DNA from: Pogonophryne albipinna
Taxonomy: Eukaryota > Chordata > Actinopteri > Perciformes > Artedidraconidae
DNA length: 64,000 bases
NCBI GenBank assembly: GCA_028583405.1
Contig: JAPTMU010000426.1
Span: 62,001-126,000 of the forward strand
Reading direction: 5' to 3'
Shown here: positions 20,500-31,207 of the stretch, piece by piece
How positions within the stretch are numbered: the stretch's first letter is position 1
Layout of the letters: each line of letters opens with the position of its first letter
Notes under the pieces: generated by a model
Databases searched by the model: none
Seen by the model: only the letters and a program-made list of their open reading frames with translations
Told to the model about the DNA's origin: nothing
Position numbers and translations under genes: made by a program

Positions 20500-23400
20500 A
20501 TTTTCCGTTGGACTTCCTGTGGTACCTCCTACCTCAGGTTTAATGGTGAGTAATCCGAGTCATCCTTTTTCTACTTACATCCATCTGTGTATTATTCGTG
20601 CAGTTTTTATCATATTACATTAATATCAATTCATTGATGATCAAATCTACGTAGTTTGTGATGATTGTAAGCAGTTTTATCTTTAGTCCTACTACGTGTT
20701 GTGTACCGGCGCTCGCTAGCTAACGGTAGCTAGCAATTCACTAAACGTGGTGCTCTATGCTGAGTAGGAAAATAATCAATGATTGGCGAATTTAAATGTA
20801 TTTCATTCAAAGCTTTTCGGGTAGGGGTGCATTTTTTTTTAGACACTTTTTTAGATTTAGACAAAGTCTAAAGTTTTACATATCTGTGAATATCTCCGAA
20901 ACGGTTTATTATAGAGAGATGTGTTTTCGTGTTTGTCCGTTTGTTTACATAGAAATGTTTGAATCTAACTTGTGTCAGTGCATCAATTTTCTATATATAC
21001 ATTTATTTTTTTGAACTTCTGGAATGCACTTTTTCAGTTTGTAATCCCGTTGCATCAGTTCAAGTGGCCTTTTTTTTTTTTGCCGCCGAGAAGCGGAGCC
21101 ATTTTCCTTTCGGCGCCCATGTTGACTGATTATGTCGTCCGTTAAATGTATTAAAGACATGGCGTTTAGGACAAAACCAAAATAGAGCCCATTGTGTTTA
21201 AATTGTGAAGCAATTTGTGATCCTGGTCCGTGAAAGGTGCTGATAAAATATAATTCTTCTCCTCAGCCAAGCTGGACACCCCGAGGTTGCCATGAACTCT
21301 CTGAAAAACAAGCGAAGTGGCCAGCAGACTCCAGCAGCCAACATCAGGAAGCCCAGGAAGGGAGATGTAAATTTCTGTCCAAATATCCCTAGTGGTGAAA
21401 CAAGAGACGGGTTGGAGGTGGAAAGGGTGGCTCTACTGACTGTATAATGTGAAATACATTGTATCTTACCTATCCATGATTACACTATGTTCACGGAATG
21501 GCCAGTATGTACATGATCACAGCTTTTCACCCGTCATGTTTTTTGCACTATACTTCCTGTCCAGCTCAGCTCAATTAGCCCAACAGTTCATTTTGCACAG
21601 CACTGGACACTTCAGCTGTTTTCTGGTTACTTTGCACAGTTCATTTTTCTTTATCTATTACACTCAGTTTGTATAATATTCTTACTCCCTAATCATATTG
21701 TCTAGCATCTAACTTAGCGTTTCCCTTTCTATTATCTGTTTCTCAATTGTATTGTGTGTACCCTTGCGGAGAGTTTCTAACCAAATCTCGTTTTACAAGA
21801 ATCTGTACTGTGTAATGACAATGAAGTTTCATTCCATTTCAGGTAAAAAAGAAAAAAAAGGACGAGGCCGTGATTAAGGAGAAGATGCAGCGTACCTTCT
21901 CGCTTAGGAGACAGGAGATTCTCCAGGAGCCAAAGATTCCAGAGTTCCTAAACAAATGGCCAGCACTATTTGACGTCAGTGAGGTAAGTGTGAATCTGAA
22001 GTTTAGTAACTCATGTATTCAATGTCACACATCTGGTAAATGGTCTGCACTTAAATAGCGCTTTTGTGCACCCAACTGTGCATTGTGCTAGCCTTGCTCA
22101 AGGACACTTTGACATGACAGTCAGAGCTGGGATTCGAACCTCTAACCTTCGGTCTATGAATGACCCCTCTACCAACTGAGCTACAGCTGCCCCTGTTTAA
22201 GTCTGTATCCTGTCTGTGTTGTCTTTTACAGATCAACTTGGAGTTTATGCGGCTGTACCTCTGACCTCCAAATTCCTTGGAGAACTGGACCGCCTGACCG
22301 ACGACCTGATCAGAGTTTTCCATACCAAAGGTGGAGCTGCAGGAAGAAAGATCAGAGCCGTGATGGCAAAGACGGATAATGTAAGTATTTTTTGGTCTAA
22401 CCTAATACACATATGGTTTGTTTGACTCAGCCATATGGGAAAGCTCCTTTTGTTAACGGTTTGGAAAAGGATAGGCACTTTCAAAATTACTGTGTAGTGA
22501 ACGGGCTCAGACCTGTGAGTTTTAACTGAGTGGGGTGAAACCAGGTGAGTTCAGGATGGTCAAGGAGGGAAATGTCAGTGGCTTGGCTGGCCTCAGCACA
22601 TGCGTCTCTGACACTGACCAGCATGGAATCATGTAATGTTTGTTTCAGAGTGAAGACATCAACGTGAGGCGTGATTGTGTGCTGAGCTGTCTGAGCATCT
22701 ACCTCAATGAAGACCTGGACACACTGGTCAAAGAATATGTGGTAAGTATGTCATCCTTCTGTCCTTTGTGCCAAGGCAAGTTTATTGTGCCAGATGTAAT
22801 TAATTTCGCTCCAGGTGTGCCTGATAACATGTGGCGTTCATGAGAATGGGATGGACATTAGGTCACATTGACCTTGAACACCAATAGTTCGTCATTGAGT
22901 CCAATGGGTTGTTTGTTTTGAGTAAGAAATTCCCTCAAGGCAATGGTGGTACTGCTGTTACTTGTAGGAAGTAAATCCACATGGTCCGGAGGAGCTTGAG
23001 GTTAAGGGTCGGATCCTGGCACCTAAGCGCCTCCAATATGTCAGTGACGACAATTCTGCCCCAAACAAGAAGGTGAGGACACAGAAACTTGATAGTTCTC
23101 ATAAAGCAGCAGTTATGTAATTGACACCTGTTTTGGAAATGTTATTTAGTAAGAAAGGCCTTTCAGATTATGTCAGGTCGGTTTTGATTCTTGATTCTGA
23201 TCAGCTTGATTCTCGTGTGTGTGTGTGTGCGTGCGTCACTAGGATGCATGTTGTGGACTGTCTGCTTATGAACTCAAACGCCTTGAGAACATCAGAGAGA
23301 GGGAAGACTTCTTGTCTTCCTTGAAGTTATTGCCAGTAAGTGGACATGTTGACTGGAACTCTAACCAACACAAGACTGATCAACTGGTCTCTCTCTCCTT

Positions 23401-25296
23401 CTCTATCCTATCACACTTTGTCTGTCTCACCCTACTCTCTCCTTTCTGTCTATCTCCCTCCCTCTTTCTGTGTCTGGCCATCTCCCTCTTCTCTCTGTCT
23501 CTTCATCCTGCTTTTTCTCTCTTCCTCTAGATCTTCTCCCTCTCTGTCTGTCTGTGTCTCTCTCTCTTGCTCTCACACATATAGCTTTATTGTGTGTTAC
23601 CTCCTACCACAGTGTAACTTCACTCATACATAAAGCATAGGATTTTAAAAAGGTGTAAAAGTATGGCTAAATGGGTTAATTCTCGATTTTTTTCTACAAT
23701 GTAGTTTACAAAGATAATGCCATTCCTGTCTTCCTCTTTTACCATACCTTGTAGTGTATTTAGGGCTGATATCCATGGAGAGAAATAATGGGATAATTAT
23801 TATTTTTCTCTGTCAAAAGGCAGTCAGTAAAGCCAAAGCCGGATGTCAAGAGGTAAGTCATAAAACAGTGTAGTAGTAAGGATACTTTGTTTTGTTTTGG
23901 CTGTTGGGACTGATTCTATTTAGTAGAAGGGGGCATTTTCAAGGGTTGATGGGTTAGGGGAGAGAAGGTCAGGATAGGGAAAGGTTAGTTCCTTCTATTT
24001 CCTAACAGGAAACAGAATTAGGTTAGGAGAGAAGGAGGACAGCACAAGAGAGGTTTGGAGAGGGTTGGATAGGAGGGAGGAGTAAACCTTACCCTATGAG
24101 AGGAGATTAGGAGAGAGGAGGTGAGAAGAGATGGCGGAGGGTAGGAGTGAGGGAGCGGGGGGTGGACAGAAGAGGTTTGCCTCTTTCCTACTGTCCTTTC
24201 TCCCCTACATTGTATCAAAGAACAGTTTCTTATTTGACTCTTTCAGATATTGATTACTGATGAGAATGTTTTCATTTACTTCACAGATCTCTGAATAAAA
24301 TGGGTTCCTGGTCCTGTATTTTTTCTTTTTTTACATTTTAAGTTGGAATTTTTTGTTGACTCAATTTTTATTGTGGCAGGTCAAAGGCTTCATTGGATAC
24401 AGTGCAGTCTCTTCTGTCTCCCCGGAAATCCTTACATCTTAAAGAAGCTCGGAACCTTACCCTCAGAGGAGAACTAACCTATGAACATGTAAGTTACTAT
24501 CTTATGTTTCATGTGCACCATTAAAAATTCACTAAATTAAAGGATTAAGAGTATTACTTTTAAGCAATGAGACACAACATGCTGTTCTTTATGGCACGTA
24601 CCCACAAAGACGGTAAAAAATGGTATCGAGATTCTTTAACGCGACCCTCATTGTGATCAACAATGCTCAAACACCACTTTTTATCATATTTAAATAGTTG
24701 ATGATCATTGAATGTACAACTCCATTTATACATAATGTAACTTTTTGACTTTTTGTTTTGTTTTCCAGGCTTTTAGGGAGTCAAAGATCTTGAGGTCATT
24801 GTGACCTTGAACTTGTGTCCATCTCATTTTCATGAACGCTATATCTACAGTGCCTTAAGGGAATTTCTTCAAATTAACACGCACTTGGCCTCAATGATAA
24901 GCTGCTTAGAATTTGGTGGTCAAGGTTAGAGTGACACAGCTCATTGTTCTCTGTTCCCTCCATCTTTCAGGACATCGAATGCCGTGAGGCCGAGGCAGAC
25001 GTCGCAGGGACGACCATGGCAATCTACACCGTTCGAGCTGAGAGTGATGATCCTGATGGTCCTGGTGGACGCTTTGCAGATGTCGGTGTGGTCCTGGAAG
25101 GGGTCGAAGTTCTCCACAACCTCCAGAGTATCAACCATGCATGCATGATGCTTTATGGGTTGATCTACGCACTTAATCTAAGCTATCCAAAAAGCTTGAA
25201 GAAAACATTCAAAGTTACCAGAAGATCCTGATGGACCTGGAATCGTCCAAGCTTTCCCCCAAAGTACAAGCACTGAAACTCAAATTGCTCAGGTGA
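20500..25296 (+). pseudogene. Chimeric SAMD3-like / WDR76-motif gene carried by the hAT-like element (frameshifted)
   Basis: Nine coding exons read from splice sites: 21292-21441 (ATG 21292), 21843-21983, 22232-22380, 22649-22741, 22968-23072, 23243-23335, 23824-23852, 24380-24488 and 24971-25296. A non-coding first exon probably ends at GTGAGT near 20545. Exons 1-4 (RTFSLRRQEI, FLNKWPALFD, FHTKGGAAGRK, LNEDLDTLVKEYV) and exon 9 (DVGVVLEGVEVL, LYGLIYALNLSYPK) resemble, from memory, an amplified fish family annotated as uncharacterised or SAMD3-like. Exons 5-8 do not belong to that pattern; exon 6 has LSAYELKRLENIREREDF, close to the LSPYERKRLKNI motif of WDR76. Exon 3 is one base short of frame near 22256, and the last exon shifts near 25215, so both breaks must be errors or real lesions. 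Exon phases otherwise fit throughout. Function is unknown. Confidence 0.6.
22035..22195 (-). mobile_element. tRNA-derived SINE
   Basis: On the minus strand it has a tRNA-like head with A box (TAGCTCAGTTGGTAGAG) and B box (GGTTCGAATCC), followed by a non-tRNA body. It lies in intron 2 of the carried gene. Confidence 0.8.
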
Positions 25297-26433
25297 TTCA
25301 CACATATCGAACACACAGAAAGCTAGAAACGGCAGGTGCTCAGTCAACACTTTGTTTAACCTTCCTAACTTGCCTCTGTTCTATTAAAGTTATCATTTTA
25401 CATGTTCCATCTACAGCAGTAGATGACTTGGTTGAAGAGCAACACTACCTGCTGAATACTGTGTCTGTGTGAAGAGAAGAGGTTTGCTTTAATGTTAATA
25501 CATTTGTTGAATCAACAAGGTGGTCTGATTGTATGAATCATTGAGATATTGTTGAATGGAAAATAGAAAAATTAATTGGATATTAATCACAAAAATACAT
25601 AAATCTAATGCATTTTGATTGAATTTAAGCTTAATTGTTATGTATTTCAAACACATACACATTATTCATCTTGAATAGGTAACCTAATTACTATGTAATT
25701 CAAACAAATATACTTAATGTATTCTGAATACATAATCTGATTAATATGCATTTAAATTCAATAAATTATATTAATACTGAATACATAAACCTGGTGAATA
25801 TGCATTTCAAATGAATAGGCTTTATTACACTGATGCATATGCATCATGTAAAGTTTATTAGGTAGGTTTATGTTGAAAATATTAAAAAAATTAAATGGAA
25901 CTTTGTCATGTAATTATTTTACATAAATCTTAAAAGTTAGGGTTAAATATTTCTGTGAGTGTAGCTTCAGCTTAAGTTATAGTACAATTTTTGCACTAAC
26001 ACCATATCATATTTATATAAAAATAAAGGCAATGAACGGTTACATCTCTACTTTACATCTACAATTACACGGATACAATAGTTTTAATCACCTTCAATTA
26101 TCGTGGTAGTCTCTCGAAACGTAGCTTTCAATCAGTCTTTCTTGGATGCAACCGCCTCTGATGATCCGAGATGAAAAGTGTTTGTTTTTCGCGCCTTCAG
26201 CCGGACAGTGAAAGTGAGTGCACCGCTCTAATGGGTCCTGAGTGCACCGCTCTAATGGGTCCGACTAAAATGACGAATAACGTTAGTTCCGCCTATTCCG
26301 TCATCCAATAAATCGTGTAATAAATCATATATTTTTCATTTTTTTCACTTTTCATTTTTAGGGGGGCCACAGGGGGGTCAGAGGTCAGTGTTAGGGGGGC
26401 GCTGGCCCCCCTAGAACCGCCCCTGGTAACAAG

Positions 26434-28722
26434 GATTTCTATTCCTTTCTTTTGTTTTGAAGAAAGTGAACGACTAGTGTACACCGTATAACATTGAAAC
26501 CCGCCATTACATAACGTCAATGAATAACCCAGTGAACTGTGTAGAGAAGATAGTTGTCAGTGAGCTAGCATCAGGCTAACGTCTCCAATGAGCAGGTTTA
26601 AAACGTCGACAAGCGGCAGGTGCAGAGCTCCTGTCCGGCCGAGCAAAGAGCCCCCAGCCTCCGGAAGAGTCAACAAGGTGCTGGCCGAGAGGAACCATGC
26701 TGTGTTGGCGGTGGGAGCCTGGGTGGAGAGCGAGCACGACTTTATGGAGCAACCATCTGTGAGTTTGGCATTTAATGCTAATGAGCTAAGCTAGCTTGTA
26801 CTGTTGCTAGCCTGTCGAATGAGACCTTTAGTGGTGATGACCAGACCAGTTGGTTAAAAAAGTCATGATTGTTGTTGAAATAAACGTGAAGTAACCTGAG
26901 AGTAAAAGTAGCAACACTGAGAAGGGAAGAGTATATAAGTACATTTACTGAGGTGCTGTACTTTTCATGCATCTTGAACCTCTCATCGTACTTTTTACTC
27001 CACTACATTTGATTGACAGTATTAGTTATTTTGCAGATTCAGATTAATAAAAATAAGTCAAGGAGTAAATTGTGATTTATAGATTAAACTACTCAGCAGC
27101 ACATATGTGTACACTAAATGAGGTCCACCTTTACCAGCTGCAATATTAGTTATGCTTGCACAATAATGCACTAGTTATAATTAGGTAGTATGTAAGTCAA
27201 AGTATACTTAAGTAGAGTACTTGCAAATGTTGTAAACTCAAGATGAAGTACGCCAACGTGTGGCGCAGCAAGTTCAAGTCAGCAAGAAGAAACAGCAGCC
27301 TCAGACAGATCCCATGGTACACATATCATTATCATGACTTATAGTTAAGTATTGATGTAGCAGTATTTACTCCAAAATAATCCACCTGGGGTGATCTAAA
27401 ATGAGTTATTGTTATTGATGACTTTATTTTCAACATTTTTTTGTATTTTCATCACTGAATATCTTTTTTCAAATGTTTAGTGTATAATTCTCAGAAAAGT
27501 GTGAAAATGCATATCATTAATTTGCATCACTTCCTATTATTTGTGTGGTTAAAGTGATTCTTTGCCCACAATCTTTCTTTCGAGTACCAAACAATCTGTA
27601 GCTTTGAACGAAAGCCTGAAATGTTTTTTGTTTTTAAAACATCAGCTTCGAGTTTGAGTAATTGATTGTTAGGGCTGCAAATAACAATTATTGTCGTTAT
27701 TGATTAATGTGATTTTTTTTCTAGAATAACCGATAAATCATTTAGTCTTTCAAATCTCATTAATGATCGAAAAATTTCAATATTGATTATTACTCTGCTG
27801 CTTGAATAGTTAAAAATCGATGTATTACGTGCAACAATTTGAGAAGTATTCTCCTTATTTAACACAAATCCAATGTCCAGCATACTTGGAATTCCACCGA
27901 GGCCGCGTCCTTGGTTTGGGGGAAATTTCGAGGCTGCCCATGGGTAGACTTCGCGTCCTTAAAATCCCCACAATGCTTTGCGCACGGACCAATTTCAAAA
28001 ACCCTTGCGGAGAATGGCTGAACCGACGCAGCACACATTTAAATGGAAGTATGTAGTGGCGTAGAACACGTGTTGGTAATGTGTTACTTTGTTACATTTG
28101 TTATCACCAAAAATGTGTTCCGTGAAAGTAAAGCAAGTTCATAATTAGATAGACATCGTGAGGTATTCATTTTCGGTACAGTTTATGTTGAAACCGTTAG
28201 AGAGAGTGGCACACTTGTTAGCCTGTTCCATTCTTCTTCGTTTTCCGAAGCCGTGGCTTGGAAGCATACTTGCTTCGTTTCTGAAGGAAGTCACTTGGAA
28301 GTACGCGACTACCAAGCCAGCATCCTTGAGATTGAGAAATGGCCTGAATCTGGAGGAGGAAGAGGACGAGAGAGCTGAGGAGCTGAAGAGGAGGAAAAGG
28401 GAAGAGCAAGGGAAAGTATCTGCAAGGTAAGACAGTTATTTACCAATCTTCACTGATTTGAGTATGCTTATAGGTCGACAGGTTTTACTGCATATGTGAA
28501 AAGTTGTTGTTTAAAGTCTTTTGTGGCTCTCGAGGAAGTCTGACTCTTATCACTTCTGTTTCACACCGTTGAGGTTCACAAGTGGCTTCGTGAATCTGAT
28601 AAACAGTTGTTGTAACTCTGCAGGTTCATCGAGGCTCTGAGAGCTCGGATGAAGGAGCGAGTGTCTCAGGAGAAGCTGGAGCCTCCTCCTCCTCTCTGCT
28701 GCTGCGCATCGTCTTTCTGGGA
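26434..28722 (+). pseudogene. ccdc15 pseudogene (upstream duplicate)
   Basis: Resumes the ccdc15 5' flank directly after the hAT-like element. Exon 1 (26588-26758) is intact, encoding [20 protein letters not shown] onward with a GTGAGT donor. Exon 2 has lost its acceptor and 5' half (remnant about 27247-27319). At about 27523 intron-2 sequence joins intron-7 sequence, so exons 3-7 are gone. Exon 8 survives only as its 3' part (about 28345-28427, [14 protein letters not shown]). Exon 9 (28624-28722) breaks off inside the Cys-rich tail, after FWDS. The protein cannot be made. The functional copy is at 39592-49280. Confidence 0.88.
27863..28340. other. Foreign insertion in the ccdc15 pseudogene
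   Basis: Between intron-7-like sequence (ending about 27862) and the exon 8 remnant lies about 480 bp with no counterpart in intact ccdc15. Both ends contain CATACTTGG/CATACTTGC-like words in partial inverted arrangement, so it may be a TIR element, but I could not fix its ends. Confidence 0.4.
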
Positions 28723-28729
28723 CTCCAGA

Positions 28730-28985
28730 ATCATAACGCTTAAAATCACAAGGGAGTACAAGTAGAAATAAAACGTTGAGTTCAAAGGTACTGCAATAAA
28801 AAAGATGAACAGGGCTAAGATGAATGCTCAGTTCTGATTGGTCATTTGGACATTCTGCATGCAATAAGACCAAAGTCTAAGGATAGTGAGAGCTGTAAAG
28901 CTTCAATGAATATAAGCTCATCGAAACACACATTTGACTTTAATGTCATGAAGAAGCTTAATCTTAAAATAGTGTTCAATATCAT
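28730..28985. repeat. Duplicated flank (copy of 30963-31200)
   Basis: Starts AATCATAACGCTTAAAATCA right at the break in ccdc15 exon 9 and matches 30979-31200. Its GCTTAATCTTAAAATAGTG text is the uninterrupted form of the LINE target at 31200/33257. Confidence 0.8.
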
Positions 28986-29562
28986 GTGGTATGATCCTTA
29001 ATACCAATGAAAGGGTGAAGATATGATCAAATGAATAAATGAGAGTAAAAAAGTGTCAGGAAGAAAAACAAAAACACTTGATTTGATAGAATTGATGTAG
29101 ATATTAGGATTATTATTTTTACATTTACTGTGATAAATGTTGAAAAATAAATATGAATGAGTTTGCTCTTGTTTTGAAGAAATATTCCCAAAATGAATTG
29201 AACATACATTTAGCCATTTTGAATTTTATTGACCGAGAAAACACGATAAACAAATAAAAACTGAACAGCAGCTGTGGTTCCTAACAACTCACATTGAGAG
29301 AGTATCTTTAGTCCAACTGGATGATATGAACACAGAGAGACAGACGTGTCGGCAGAACATGTTTCCTGTTAGTGACTGAAAAATAAAACCATGTGAAACT
29401 GGTTTAGTGTCACTCAGCCTGTTGAAATGTTGAGTCCTCACTGGAGGACAAAGGAACGATCCTCTCCTTTTCTGTGGCATTTTATGAGCTTTTTAATAAT
29501 TGACTAAGTGGATAAAGCATAAAGGAGCAGTTTGTTTATTGAGCTGTCCCGTAGTAGACTAA
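28985..29562. repeat. TRIM upstream flank (copy of 11105-11510)
   Basis: Matches 11105-11510, including GGATGATATGAACACAG and the TCACTGGAGGACAAAGG block. It contains no TRIM promoter; it is broken by the TIR element at 29563. Confidence 0.75.
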
Positions 29563-30661
29563 GGCCCTTTCTCATTTCTCCAACTCCCCTCCTCGACTCC
29601 TATCCTCGAGACTTAGTCCCGCCCACAGGAGATGCGAGCCGAGGAGCCGAGGAGGGGAACCGAGGAGAGAGGAGGGGAAGCAGCAGGCGGTTAGAGAAAT
29701 GAGAACTCCCCTCTGAGTGGTCATTTTAAAGAGACGTCCATTAATGATGACAGGAGGCACAGCAGCCCTCTGTCTGATGGACATATGTGTTCATGACCAC
29801 TTATATATTTACTTTTAATTCATTCACAGTGCGGTATAATGAGACAATAACAGGCTACAGATGCGGACACACACACACACATATATGTATATATTTATAT
29901 AAATATATACAATTTCAGAATCAAACAGAGCACTCTCATATTAACGTAACACTATCAGAGACTGGATATATCCCCCCCCCCCCTCTCTGGTCGCTTCAAT
30001 GAGGACAATAAATTACGGGCCAAAAGTTTTATTTACAAGTATTAAAAGTAAGCAGAGGACACCAAACCAACTGAGACCTGTCTGTCCGCTGCATCTACGC
30101 ACACACTGTACCACAAACACGCACCTACAGCTAACAGCCTAACAGCCGTTGTGTATTTTATTATGTGAAGCACTAAATGGTTTTAGAAAAATATGGACTC
30201 TTTGTTTGTAGATATCTACTAAACTACAGCAAATAAAGAGAGTAGGCCTGTTATACTGAGTGATATATATTATACACACTGCTCTGCTTTCTGCACACCT
30301 CACAGCTGTTCTCTCTGGAAACATCGCGTCGCGATGAAAGCAGTTAATAAAATAATATCCAGGGGATGCATGCAGAGCTGTCATTGGCTGAGATAAGTCC
30401 GGCCGTGCGTCACGACTCTTTGAAACATCTCTGTTCCCGGAAATGCATCCACGAAGGACCCGTGGAGGACCGTGGAGGACCCATCTGTGTATCCTCGGTT
30501 ATAGCTCCTCCAGAGAGCCTCCTCGACGCTCGACGCTCGATCCTCGGTCCTCGAAGTGCATTTAGAGAAATGAGATGTCCTTCAACATGGCGCGCTGAAA
30601 TTCATTTCCGGGTCACTTTCGGAGGGTCGAGGAGGGGGATTTGATGAAATGAGAAAGGGCC
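29563..30661. mobile_element. Harbinger-like element with GGCCCTTTCTCATTTCTC TIRs
   Basis: Starts GGCCCTTTCTCATTTCTC and ends GAAATGAGAAAGGGCC, flanked by TAA (29560-29562 and 30662-30664). The paralogous empty site is at about 11497-11510. The interior has GAGGAC/CCTCGA-rich palindromic subterminal sequence and no transposase. Its TIR is close to that of 15323-16340. Confidence 0.88.
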
Positions 30662-30962
30662 TAAGTCTGACTCCTGCAGGGGCCGGAGTTTGAAACCTGA
30701 CAAAAAAAGTCTGTCTGCTGCAAGTCGCCCCCTCTCCCCTTCTTTCATTAAATAAATGATCTTTAACATATTCTTTATTAATTATTTTATCTTTTGAGTA
30801 CGTCCTCAAACGGATAAACAAGTCATAAAGATGTCAGACAGGATACAAGTATAAGTTGAGGGGTTTTGCAATGAAAACAAAGAACGTAACAAGACACCTA
30901 AAACGTGACTGTGCTCTTCCAGACTGTTATGTTTGTGTGACTCTAAACATAAATACTGTATA

Positions 30963-31200
30963 CTCCAACTCTTATGGAGAATCATAACGCTTAAAATCAC
31001 AAGGGAGTAGAAATAAAACGCTGAGTTCAAAGGTACTGCAATAAAAAAGATGAACAGGGCTAAGATGAATGCTCAATTCTGATTGGTCATTTGGACATTC
31101 TGCATGCAATAAGACCAAAGTCTAAAGATAGTGAGAGCTGTGAAGCTTCAATTAATAAAAGCTCATCGAAACACACATTTGACTTTAATGTCATGAAGGT
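30963..31200. repeat. Duplicated flank (copy of 28730-28985)
   Basis: Same text as 28730-28985. It ends exactly at the LINE target duplication TGCTTAAT. Confidence 0.8.
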
Positions 31201-31207
31201 GCTTAAT

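Larger units (their letters stand above)
16659..26425. mobile_element. 9.77-kb hAT-like gene-carrying element
   Basis: The termini are CAGTGGCGGTTCTAG and, inverted, CAGGGGCGGTTCTAG (14 of 15 match). They are flanked by 8-bp duplications GCAACAAG (16651-16658) and GTAACAAG (26426-26433). The uninterrupted site GCAACTAG is preserved at 39426-39433 in front of intact ccdc15. G-rich subterminal tracts (GGGGGGGCCA type) occur at both ends, and a direct repeat of about 24 bp occurs at 26216-26262. An 8-bp duplication with CAGtG ends is typical of hAT transposons. No hAT transposase is visible. Inside are an LTR retroelement (16863-20216) and a multi-exon gene (20500-25296). Confidence 0.85.

Noticed and set aside
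16659..26425. hAT transposase inside the large element
   Set aside because: I looked for hAT catalytic and dimerisation motifs in the unexplained parts (20222-21290, 25300-26425) and found none.
28158..28430. 90-codon frame ending in the ccdc15 exon 8 remnant
   Set aside because: The first two-thirds come from the foreign insertion; the fusion is fortuitous and is not preceded by a usable exon.
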